Assembly (NCBI GenBank): GCA_964520905.1
Contig: CAZFQL010000006.1
Location: 1-64,000 of the forward strand
DNA from: JAGVIE01 sp964520905
GTDB lineage: Bacteria > Bacteroidota > Ignavibacteria > UBA10030 > SZUA-254
DNA length: 64,000 nt
Reading direction: 5' to 3'
Shown: positions 1 to 7,366 of the stretch, in pieces
Layout: each line of letters begins with the position of its first letter
How positions within the stretch are numbered: the first letter of the stretch is position 1
The notes under the pieces: generated by a model
Seen by the model: the letters and a program-made list of their open reading frames with translations, nothing else
The model's database searches: none
Told to the model about the DNA's origin: nothing
Made by a program: the position numbers and the translations under genes

Positions 1-2743
1 AAAAATTGTATCTTTTCTCTTAACTTATTGTCCAGAAAATCGGGGCAAGATCAAAGTGGCATCAGGAACAGGCAGAGAAATTTACACAAGTCCTGAGATG
101 TTTTTTCAGAAAACATACTTCACAGCTGCATTAAAAAACATTTCAAAGCGTGTAGTGCATGGACTGAATGGCGGACAGGAAGCCGAGAACAGAGTTATCT
201 CTTTACAAACAGGTTTTGGTGGCGGGAAGACACACACCTTGATTTCGTTGTATCATTTGGCAAAATGGGGAAAGAAGGCAACCAAGAGTGAGAACACAAA
301 AGAATTATTGCAGCACACGGGCACATTAAAATTTGACACACCCCACATTGCCGTTTTCACCAACACTACTAACGACCCAGCACAGGGTAGAAAAGTAAAC
401 GGCTTCATCATTCAAACTTTGTGGGGCGAATTAGCATATCAGTTAGGAGGAAAAGAAGCATACCAGATTATTAAGGTGAATGATGAGAAAAGAATTGCAC
501 CGAAAGGACTTTTCAAAAAAGTGTTGGAGCAATGCAAACCTGCTCTCATACTCATTGATGAGTTAGCAGACTATTGCGTAAGTGCATCAGCAGTAAAAGT
601 GGAAGCATCCAACCTCAGTGACCAAACAGTTAGCTTCATGCAGGAACTTACTGAATCAATTTCAGGAACTGACCAGTGTGTTCTAATTGCAACACTTCCT
701 GCAAGCGCACATGAGTTGACAGCGTCATCCATCTCTGCACAAATTCTTTCCGCATTGGAAAACCGCATTACAAGAGTTGGCGCAAATATGAAGCCCGTTG
801 AGGATGAAGAAATCTTTGAAGTGGTACGCAGGAGATTGTTTGAAGATGTGGGAGATGTTAAGGAAATGGAGAATGTAATTACCGCGTACTCAATGATGTA
901 TCAAACAATGCTTACTGAGATTCCCAGCTATGCTTTGAAAACAGATTACAAGGAGAGATTGAGAAAATCTTATCCCTTCCATCCTGAGTTGATTGACATG
1001 TTTCGCCTGCGCTGGGCAAGCAATCCATACTTTCAGCGCACTCGTGGTGTGCTGAGAATCTTAGCATCCATTGTTTCTGACTTGTGGAAACGGCAAACAT
1101 CTCTTGCAGGAAGTCATTTTCTCATTCACACTTCTGATGTAACACTTTCAAATGTTGAAGCAATTACAAGTCAGATAACAATGCTGCATGGCACAAGTTG
1201 GGATGCAGTAATCAACGCAGACATATCAGGCACATCTTCCAATGCCTTCAAGATTGACAATGAAGTAAAAGGTTTGGGCAATTACAGCATCACACAGGGT
1301 GTTGCTGCAACAATTCTACTGGGCACATTTGGTTCTAAAGGACAAAACAAAGGTATAGGCATTGATGAAATAAAACTTTGTATGATAAAACCCGAAGGTT
1401 TTAACCACAATGACATCAATGGTGCACTTGACCGCATGGAAGGCAATGCTCACTACTTGTATTACAGTAGCACTGGGCAAAAGCGATTTTGGTTTGACAC
1501 CACTCCGAATATCAACATCCTAATCAATCAGGGCAAAGGAGACATCAAGCAAAACGACATCATTGCTGACATTCTGAGACGAATCTCAGACAAAACAAAG
1601 TTTGTTCAGTTGTTCAATACTCTGGTAAATCCGTCAGAGGATATACCAGAACAGATGAAACCAACATTGGTAATTCTCAGTCCAAAGTACTTAGCCAATC
1701 CAACTGACATATCAGGCAATACAAAAACGCTGATTGAAAGATTGGCAACCAAGAAAGGGAACAGCGAGAGAATTTATCGCAACACCATGCTGTTCCTCGG
1801 TTGCTCGGAGATGGGTTTCGGGAAATTACAGGATGATTTAAGAAACTATTTGGCTTGTCAGAGAATTAGTTCAGAATACAGCTCGCAATTAGAGAAAGAA
1901 CAGAAAGAGGAAATCAGAAAAAGAATTGATGAAGCCAACAAGCAGGCAGATGCATCATTGGTTTTTGCCTATTCAATAGTGATAAAATACTCAGTGAAAA
2001 ATGGAATGGAGAAATTGCTGATAAAGCAATTCAAGGACACTCTGGAAACTCAAATAAACACCAGCATCATGTCAGCACTCAAAGAAGAAGAATGGTTGCT
2101 TGATTCAGTTGGCTTGGGAACATTACGAAGCAACAATCTTCTCCCAACTGTGGAGCAACCTGCAAAAGCAAAGGATATCTATGAAGCATTCATCCGCTTT
2201 GACGATAAGCCGATGGTTACAGGGGCAGAAGCAGTGTCCAAAAGCATTTTGAAATACTGTTACAACGGAGAGTACTGTGTTGCCACAGGAGATGGTAAGA
2301 CGTTTACTAAATATTTTCTGCAAGAGAGTGTGCCATTCTTTGACATCACTGATGCTACCTACTGGTTGGTGGACAAAAGTTTGAAACCAAAGCCCCAGCC
2401 AACAACAGAGCCATTAAGGAATGACAAAGGAGAGGTAATTATTCCTCCTGCTGCTGTGAAAGACTTAGGTACAGATACATCTGCAAAGGAACAATCTAAG
2501 TTAGGTGCTGTAAGAAAATTTAAATCTATTACCGTATCGGGTAAAGTTCCTTTAGAACAATACACACAATTGTTTCAGTATTTCATTTCGCCATTCGTAA
2601 TGAGTGGAAACAAGCTCAGTATTGAAGTCAAGTTCAATATCAAATCAACTGAAAGCAGCCAGCTTGATGACAGTAAATCTCTTTACAAATCTGCCAAGGA
2701 AGCATCTAAGCAGTTAGGATTAAAATTTGAGGAAGAACAGTAA
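1..2743 (+). CDS. DUF499-family P-loop ATPase, 5' partial
   Basis: The frame is open to the left edge, so this is the 3' part of a longer gene; the first possible internal start is a GTG at 56, but nothing shows that it is used. From that GTG about 895 residues are visible. There is a Walker A motif (GFGGGKTH, residues 53-60) and a Walker B motif followed by IDELADY (about 166-172). A TLPASAHE segment lies about 50 residues later. The Y-x-x-P-x-x-FF-x-x-TY-x-T block before the P-loop is typical of DUF499 proteins. Members of this family occur next to DUF1156 methylases and helicases in predicted phage-defence sets, so a defence role is likely but not shown; any partners would lie left of the window. 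The protein is probably cytoplasmic, with no signal peptide or membrane segment seen. The next gene is about 200 bp away and does not look co-functional. Confidence 0.8.
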   Translation, partial: KIVSFLLTYCPENRGKIKVASGTGREIYTSPEMFFQKTYFTAALKNISKRVVHGLNGGQEAENRVISLQTGFGGGKTHTLISLYHLAKWGKKATKSENTKELLQHTGTLKFDTPHIAVFTNTTNDPAQGRKVNGFIIQTLWGELAYQLGGKEAYQIIKVNDEKRIAPKGLFKKVLEQCKPALILIDELADYCVSASAVKVEASNLSDQTVSFMQELTESISGTDQCVLIATLPASAHELTASSISAQILSALENRITRVGANMKPVEDEEIFEVVRRRLFEDVGDVKEMENVITAYSMMYQTMLTEIPSYALKTDYKERLRKSYPFHPELIDMFRLRWASNPYFQRTRGVLRILASIVSDLWKRQTSLAGSHFLIHTSDVTLSNVEAITSQITMLHGTSWDAVINADISGTSSNAFKIDNEVKGLGNYSITQGVAATILLGTFGSKGQNKGIGIDEIKLCMIKPEGFNHNDINGALDRMEGNAHYLYYSSTGQKRFWFDTTPNINILINQGKGDIKQNDIIADILRRISDKTKFVQLFNTLVNPSEDIPEQMKPTLVILSPKYLANPTDISGNTKTLIERLATKKGNSERIYRNTMLFLGCSEMGFGKLQDDLRNYLACQRISSEYSSQLEKEQKEEIRKRIDEANKQADASLVFAYSIVIKYSVKNGMEKLLIKQFKDTLETQINTSIMSALKEEEWLLDSVGLGTLRSNNLLPTVEQPAKAKDIYEAFIRFDDKPMVTGAEAVSKSILKYCYNGEYCVATGDGKTFTKYFLQESVPFFDITDATYWLVDKSLKPKPQPTTEPLRNDKGEVIIPPAAVKDLGTDTSAKEQSKLGAVRKFKSITVSGKVPLEQYTQLFQYFISPFVMSGNKLSIEVKFNIKSTESSQLDDSKSLYKSAKEASKQLGLKFEEEQ

Positions 2744-2874
2744 CAGCACTGAATAGAATATTGGAATGAAAACGATGTAGAACCTTATTATTTATTCACC
2801 CGCAGGAATCGCCACTAACAAACTAAGTTGAACTCCATGCGCCATACCCTCCCAAGCGGCAGTGGAGAAAGTAG

Positions 2875-2923
2875 ACCCCAACGTTTAAAAAGGCTTTGGC
2901 GAGCTTCTGCGGAACGTTGGGGT
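2875..2923. repeat. 49-bp inverted-repeat element (attC-like or hairpin)
   Basis: The 11-bp arms ACCCCAACGTT (2875-2885) and AACGTTGGGGT (2913-2923) are perfect complements around a 27-nt centre. The outer CCCCAAC/GTTGGGG pair resembles the R''/R' boxes of integron attC sites. However, no clear inner L boxes are visible and the loop is unstructured by eye. It could instead be a weak terminator for the DUF499 gene, since TTTT follows at 2923. Confidence 0.45.
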
Positions 2924-2944
2924 TTTAATTAATGGAAATTGAAA

Positions 2945-3772
2945 ATGAAAGAAAAAGAAATATCTAACTCTATTGAATCGTTACGACATAAGTTAAGTCG
3001 AAATACGAACGAGAAAATTAAATCAGCTGCATTGTCGATGGCGCTTGATATTGATTCACTGTTTTATTCGGTTATGATAACTATTTTTTCGCAAGAGATG
3101 GAACGTGATACATGGAAAAACGAACAGCCCGCTTTATCTGCGATAACCAGAAGACTTGAGATAATAGACACTGAAATTCTTTTAAATGAAGCAAAAACTA
3201 TTTTTGAATCGAAAGATAAGCTTAGTAAATTTGAACTTAATCGTTTCTTACCTCAACTTAATAAATATATTGCCCACACAAGGCAAGAGAGAATTGGGAT
3301 AATATTTGATAATTTATCATTAGAAGCAAAGAATCGTTGGGCAAAATTAATTCATTACTTCGAGATGTCAAACATCAAGGGTTACTCAGAAGATGTGAAC
3401 CTTTTAGAAGAAATAAATATATTTCCCTTTCGAGATTTTCCCGGAGTGCATAAAGAATCCAAAGAATATTTTCAAAGCGCTATTAGGCGATGGGAACGAG
3501 AAATATTGATTCCCTACTTGGATGAGAAGGAAAGGGAAATCGAAAATCAAATTATTAAAGTATTAAAACTTCCCACAAAAAAATCATTTATTCAGCAGGT
3601 GGTCAAAGAATATGAAAACGAAAAGATAAAAATCTTGGTAAATTCCTTGATAGAACAAAAACCGTTGGAGTCAAAAGAAAATATTTTTTTTGAGGTTGCT
3701 CGTAATACTGGGAAGACCTTTGAAGCAATAAAACGGTGCTACTACTATCCGCGAAAAAAGTTACAAAAATAG
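2945..3772 (+). CDS. Unknown 275-aa protein
   Basis: I do not recognise this protein. It is lysine- and glutamate-rich, mostly helical in appearance, and has no signal peptide or membrane segment. The C-terminal segment ARNTGKTFEAIKRCYYYPRK could form a small helix-turn-helix-like unit, but this is weak. I prefer the ATG at 2945 to an in-frame TTG two codons upstream. It is AT-rich like the replicon block that follows. It lies 171 bp after the inverted-repeat element start and 165 bp before the next gene, with a structured leader between, so it is probably a separate transcription unit. Confidence 0.6.
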   Translation: MKEKEISNSIESLRHKLSRNTNEKIKSAALSMALDIDSLFYSVMITIFSQEMERDTWKNEQPALSAITRRLEIIDTEILLNEAKTIFESKDKLSKFELNRFLPQLNKYIAHTRQERIGIIFDNLSLEAKNRWAKLIHYFEMSNIKGYSEDVNLLEEINIFPFRDFPGVHKESKEYFQSAIRRWEREILIPYLDEKEREIENQIIKVLKLPTKKSFIQQVVKEYENEKIKILVNSLIEQKPLESKENIFFEVARNTGKTFEAIKRCYYYPRKKLQK

Positions 3773-3798
3773 TTACGTAACTTTGATGTAACGTAACT
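3771..3798. repeat. Inverted repeat AGTTACGT/ACGTAACT
   Basis: Perfect 8-bp arms at 3771-3778 and 3791-3798 with a 12-nt spacer that repeats GTAAC-like units. It begins at the stop codon of the preceding gene and opens the leader of the rep-like operon. It could be an operator or a binding site for a replication or partition protein. Confidence 0.45.
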
Positions 3799-3806
3799 GA
3801 CTTCAT

Positions 3807-3912
3807 ACCGATTTCTATTTATTTTGTTATCGAGGTATAAATCGGTGACAAATATAAAAACAAATTATTATAAAAGCCATTGGGGTTTTCACCGATTCCC
3901 TTGATGGCTTTT
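3807..3912 (+). promoter_or_regulatory. Attenuator-like leader with competing stems
   Basis: Segment 1 (ACCGATTT, 3807-3814) is complementary to segment 2 (AAATCGGT, 3839-3846). Segment 2 extended (AATCGGTGA, 3840-3848) is also complementary to segment 3 (TCACCGATT, 3889-3897). Segment 3 lies in the loop of a terminator-like hairpin with arms AAAAGCCAT (3872-3880) and ATGGCTTTT (3904-3912), ending in a T run. The pairings 2:3 and the terminator stem are interleaved and so should exclude each other or form a pseudoknot. This layout, just before the rep operon, suggests transcription attenuation of copy-control type. The pairings are seen; the function is inferred. Confidence 0.5.
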
Positions 3913-3937
3913 TTATTAACTATATAAAAGGTGAAAT

Positions 3938-4342
3938 ATGCTTAATTTAATTTCTTTAGCACCGACCTCTATTACATCAATCTTTGATGTCCTCTTACGG
4001 TTGCCATTCCAAGACAAGGTTATCGGGCAACTCGATTTTAGGTCGGATTGTACTTTCCTTGCAAAGCGGAATCAGAAACATCTCTACAGAAAATCGAACA
4101 GCTTAGGTATGAACCTTGAGCTATTAGAACGATTTCCGGTTCATTGGGTTGTGATTATTTATTGTGGGGAAAAATTAGTAACCTCAAAAGATTATCTTTT
4201 ACATTTCGGGAGAATCCATTCGTTTGAAAAAACCGGATTTGAAAAACAAGTATTCCTACCGCTCGACCAATGGGGGGTTGAAAAAGCCATGAAATATGAA
4301 CAATCCATTCAAAGTCAATTAGATTTGCCTCTGGCAGCATAG
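3938..4342 (+). CDS. Unknown 134-aa protein, first gene of rep-like operon
   Basis: I recognise no domain in this protein. It is a basic, probably soluble protein with a hydrophobic middle (HWVVIIYCGEK), which may be a core strand. The start is supported by AAAGGTGA three bases upstream of the ATG. It follows the attenuator-like leader directly and ends 14 bp before the helicase-like gene, so the two are very probably co-transcribed. The context suggests an accessory replication or control protein of the mobile block, but nothing in the sequence names its job. Confidence 0.6.
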   Translation: MLNLISLAPTSITSIFDVLLRLPFQDKVIGQLDFRSDCTFLAKRNQKHLYRKSNSLGMNLELLERFPVHWVVIIYCGEKLVTSKDYLLHFGRIHSFEKTGFEKQVFLPLDQWGVEKAMKYEQSIQSQLDLPLAA

Positions 4343-4356
4343 CTGGAGCAAATACC

Positions 4357-5700
4357 ATGACTCGAATTGAAAAAGAATGTGAAGTTCTTGCAGCACTTTT
4401 ATTGAGTGAGTATGCTTATAAGGATTTACCGGAAGATTTCTCACCTGGTAATTTCGAAACCTCAGACTATCGAATGTTATATGAATTATTGCAGAAAGAT
4501 TACATCTCAAAACAAAGACCTATCAAGGTGAATGAGATTATTCTTGCACATCCTGAATTAAAGCCATTGTTTGACAATATCATGTGGGGAAAAATGCCTT
4601 CAAATGGAACTATCAGAAGCAAAGTATTGGTATTGAAGAATCATTTTAATTATGCCGATAAAGAGGATTATCAACATATCCCGATTTTACGCACGGACAA
4701 AAAAGCAGATAGTAAATTTAAATTTGAATCATTTAACGGAAAGGAAATATGTGAAATGGAAATACCCGAACAATCTTTCTTAATAACAAATCTAATTTCT
4801 GAATGCTCGGTTAATTTTCTCAGTGGTGAAGAGGGTTGTGGTAAAAGCTTACTTGCTATGAACATGGCTCTATCGATTGCGATAGGTGCTAAGTATTGGC
4901 TGTCCTATGAAATAATAAAACCAGGCAAGGTGCTATTTCTTAACAACGAGTTAGCTTTTAATGATTTCGCCAGACGTTTAAAACAGATGGGGAATGCTCT
5001 CCCATTTCCGGGTGATATATCAAATCTGATTGTACCTAAAGAAGTACCTTCATTAAATGATTGCCTGGATAGTTTAAATGAAATCTGTGAAAAGGAAAAT
5101 CCATGTTTATTAGTGATTGATTGCCTTTACTTCACACATAACAAAGACGAAAATGACAGCTCACAAATGAAAGCACTGATGAGGCAGTTCCTGACCCTAA
5201 GGGATAAACACAATCTTGCTTTGTTATTGGTTCATCATACAAAAAAAGGAGCAAGGTATCAACAAATGCACAATGACCAGATGCGAGGTTCTAACGTGTT
5301 TGGTGGGATAACTGATACGGTATTGCAATTCAGACGTTCAGCCAACGATGAGAGTAAAAGAATTATTAAGCCTACGAAGTTCAGACATGTTTCGGATGAA
5401 TATAGAAAATGCAGGCTTCTGAGTCTCAATCCTGAATCACTTTGGTTCAAAGATGAAGGTGAAACGAATGAAAGTGAACATATTGCAAAAGCCATCCCCA
5501 CAGCAGAGGAGGAGATAAATTTTCAGGAAATCATCAAACCGGATGAAGAAGTCCAGAGGAAAGATTTTATAGAACGCTGTAAATCATTGGGATATAAAGA
5601 AAGAACTATTGACCGATGTCTAAGTAAAGCAAAAGACAAAGGGAGTATTATCACCTCTCGATATGGACATTTTAAATTGAAAGAGACTTTGCCACTTTGA
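4357..5700 (+). CDS. RepA-like / AAA_25 replicative helicase-type ATPase
   Basis: 447 residues. The N-terminal ~100 residues look like a DnaB-N-type helical domain. A RecA-fold ATPase follows, with Walker A GEEGCGKS (about 158-165), Walker B LLVIDC (about 251-256) and a VHHTKKG segment near 290, as in AAA_25/RepA hexameric helicases of plasmids. The last ~45 residues (after about 400) look like a winged helix with KERTIDRCLSKAKDKG, which could bind the origin. Such proteins unwind DNA at plasmid or phage origins. The stop codon overlaps the first of four iteron-like repeats, which fits an adjacent origin. No integrase or relaxase gene is seen nearby, so this may be an incomplete integrated replicon. 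Confidence 0.75.
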   Translation: MTRIEKECEVLAALLLSEYAYKDLPEDFSPGNFETSDYRMLYELLQKDYISKQRPIKVNEIILAHPELKPLFDNIMWGKMPSNGTIRSKVLVLKNHFNYADKEDYQHIPILRTDKKADSKFKFESFNGKEICEMEIPEQSFLITNLISECSVNFLSGEEGCGKSLLAMNMALSIAIGAKYWLSYEIIKPGKVLFLNNELAFNDFARRLKQMGNALPFPGDISNLIVPKEVPSLNDCLDSLNEICEKENPCLLVIDCLYFTHNKDENDSSQMKALMRQFLTLRDKHNLALLLVHHTKKGARYQQMHNDQMRGSNVFGGITDTVLQFRRSANDESKRIIKPTKFRHVSDEYRKCRLLSLNPESLWFKDEGETNESEHIAKAIPTAEEEINFQEIIKPDEEVQRKDFIERCKSLGYKERTIDRCLSKAKDKGSIITSRYGHFKLKETLPL

Positions 5701-5847
5701 CACTTCGACATTACCCCTACAAAAAGATGTCAATGTCAAAGTTAGTAGAGGGATATATAGACACGATTTTTGTCAATCTCTCTCTCTTTTCACTAACTAC
5801 TTTGACTTCGACATGCTTTTCCTTAGGAGATTGTCAATGTCAAAGTT
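5694..5847. repeat. Iteron-like repeat cluster, putative origin
   Basis: There are four copies of a motif close to ACTTTGACATTGACAT. Two read forward (5694-5711 and 5799-5814) and two reverse (5727-5743 and 5831-5847), giving two converging pairs. They begin within the stop codon of the RepA-like gene. Between the pairs is an AT- and CT-rich stretch. Iterons beside a rep gene are the usual binding sites for plasmid initiators; an operator array is the alternative. Confidence 0.55.
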
Positions 5848-5868
5848 CGAAACTGGTCGGGGGTAAAG

Positions 5869-6054
5869 GTGATTAGTCAATTGATTGAAGATTTCCTTCT
5901 CACAACCAGCGAACAAATTGAAGAAGTGGAATATGAGAAGTTCACAATGGGTGAAATATCGGGTGATGAGTTAGAAAGAGTACATAAATTACTGTCGAGG
6001 TGGAATAAAGATGGTCGGGAATTACTCGACATCCTAAAACCTAATAAAACCTAA
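5869..6054 (+). CDS. Small acidic unknown protein (61 aa)
   Basis: It starts with GTG at 5869, shortly after the last iteron-like repeat. The product is short, acidic and helical, with no membrane segment or recognised motif. It lies on the same strand as the rep-like genes and 19 bp before the next small gene. It could be a control or antirestriction-type peptide, but there is no sequence evidence for either; it could also be non-coding. Confidence 0.4.
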   Translation: MISQLIEDFLLTTSEQIEEVEYEKFTMGEISGDELERVHKLLSRWNKDGRELLDILKPNKT

Positions 6055-6073
6055 GTTATTAAATGGGGTTACA

Positions 6074-6400
6074 ATGAAAAAATACGAAACATGGTCGGTA
6101 GGAAACGGAGAAATCAATCTATACACTGAGAATCAATTAGTGGCAAAGGTATTTAAACAGCTTTTTAAGAGACTCACAACCTACGAACGTAACGGGAAAG
6201 TATTTGCATGGCAATGTTGTATGCCAGTTGAGAAGCTGGGATTTGTCGAGATGCAAATTAAGAAATATAATGATATTGAAAATCAACAGGTTACAGGAGC
6301 GGACAAGGGTGAATTTCGATTTAAAGACATGAATCCTGTTAGGGCTATACATTCACATCCATCAAAGAGGCTCTACACAATAAAAAGGGATATGGGTTAG
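6074..6400 (+). CDS. Unknown 108-aa protein
   Basis: I do not recognise this protein. It is a basic soluble product with two cysteines (CC) in the middle and a histidine-containing stretch (AIHSHPSKRL) near the end. HSHP recalls the metal site of JAB/MPN proteins, but the rest of that fold is not evident. GGGG lies nine bases before the ATG. It is the last gene of the rep-like block and is followed by 527 bp without a gene, then tRNA-Leu. Confidence 0.5.
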   Translation: MKKYETWSVGNGEINLYTENQLVAKVFKQLFKRLTTYERNGKVFAWQCCMPVEKLGFVEMQIKKYNDIENQQVTGADKGEFRFKDMNPVRAIHSHPSKRLYTIKRDMG

Positions 6401-6927
6401 ACATCCCCAGAGGGGTTACACTATAAAAAGGTAAACATTGAAGGATTTTTACTGAGGCACGACACTATAAAAAAGGGAATTGGAAATATAAACCTGTAAA
6501 AACCTTAGAATAATTCTGAATAATATACCGGATGAGAGAATTAATAGGTGTAAAAACTTGCAAAAACCTACATAATCATTTGAGGCAATACACTAAGAAA
6601 AGGATTTTTATGAGGTTGGTGAGGTGAGAGTATACTTTTGTGTGGAAAATTTCTGAATTATGAATGGACAAAGTATAAAAAAAGCTTTTATTTTCAATGA
6701 AAATTTATTATATTATACCACTTAATGAGCGACTTCCACAAAAAAGGAAATATTTGCACTCTACTGAGTGGAACGTCAAGTATAAAGGTGTGGAAGCCTG
6801 CTCGCTTGGCGTTTTTAATTTTGATGACTGTACAATTGCAACAAATTTGCAATAAGGGTTTAAAGAAAAACAGGTCTTGAGGTAAAGTACCACTGACCAA
6901 AGCTGCAAAAAGAACCCATTTTTCAAT
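6401..6927. other. AT-rich gap before tRNA-Leu
   Basis: No gene is supported here. The stretch holds short A/T runs and repeated phrases such as ACTATAAAAA and GTAAAAAC. An imperfect hairpin lies near 6774-6818 (AACGTCAAG with CTTGGCGTT, then T residues) and could terminate rightward transcription from the rep-like block. Confidence 0.4.
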
Positions 6928-7013
6928 GCTGAAGTGGCGGAACTGGCAGACGCGCTGGACTCAAAATCCAGTCCGGCTTACCCCGGGTGTGGGTTCAACT
7001 CCCACCTTCAGCA
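6928..7013 (+). tRNA. tRNA-Leu (anticodon CAA)
   Basis: The acceptor stem GCTGAAG (6928-6934) pairs with CTTCAGC (7006-7012), and the discriminator is A. The anticodon stem CTGGA/TCCAG encloses the loop CTCAAAA, which gives anticodon CAA (reads UUG). A long variable arm identifies a class II tRNA, as expected for leucine. The T arm is GTGGG-TTCAACT-CCCAC (6989-7005). CCA is not encoded. Confidence 0.93.
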
Positions 7014-7165
7014 CTAATGCAAAAATCAGCGAGTGTGGGTTCTCAGCCGGAGGCTGATCCGCCTCTTGCGGAAACTCCCACCTTCAGTACTAATGCAAAA
7101 ATCAGCTAGTGTGGGTTCTCAGCCGGAGGCTGATCCGCCTCTGGCGGAAACTCCCACCTTCAGCA
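7014..7165 (+). repeat. Two tandem 76-bp copies of the tRNA-Leu 3' end with hairpin insert
   Basis: Unit 1 (7014-7089) and unit 2 (7090-7165) differ at three positions. Each contains the T-stem and 3' acceptor strand of the upstream tRNA-Leu. A 30-nt insert sits exactly after TTC of the T loop (unit 1: 7043-7072). The insert is two hairpins: TCAGCC-GGA-GGCTGA and TCCGC-CTCTT-GCGGA. The layout suggests an attachment-site or repeat amplification product; it is not a working tRNA because the 5' half is missing. Confidence 0.85.
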
Positions 7166-7311
7166 CATTTATTCTGGTGTAAACCTAATTACTTACCGCT
7201 TTAATTCCCTCAGATTGTTATCCCCCTACAAATGCTCACCGAGTTTGTAATTCCATAAGCACTATCAGACAAATATATCCATCCAGATAGATAGACTATG
7301 ATCTATAGAAT

Positions 7312-7341
7312 AAAAAAGCCGGAAAAATAATCTTCCGGCTT
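7312..7341 (-). terminator. Rho-independent terminator of the envelope operon
   Basis: A perfect 9-bp stem AAGCCGGAA/TTCCGGCTT (7316-7324 with 7333-7341) with an 8-nt loop is followed, on the minus strand, by a T run. It lies 26 bp beyond the last stop codon of the minus-strand operon. Confidence 0.85.
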
Positions 7342-7366
7342 ATGATTGAGATAGCATTTCAAGATT

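Noticed and set aside
6074..6400. JAB/MPN metalloprotease call from HSHP
   Set aside because: The JAMM motif needs ExnHxHx10D; the Glu and Asp are not placed correctly.
7014..7165. CRISPR array
   Set aside because: Only two directly abutting units with no spacers; the repeat derives from the tRNA.
7014..7165. Further tRNA genes
   Set aside because: Only the T-stem and 3' acceptor strand are present; no anticodon arm or 5' acceptor strand.
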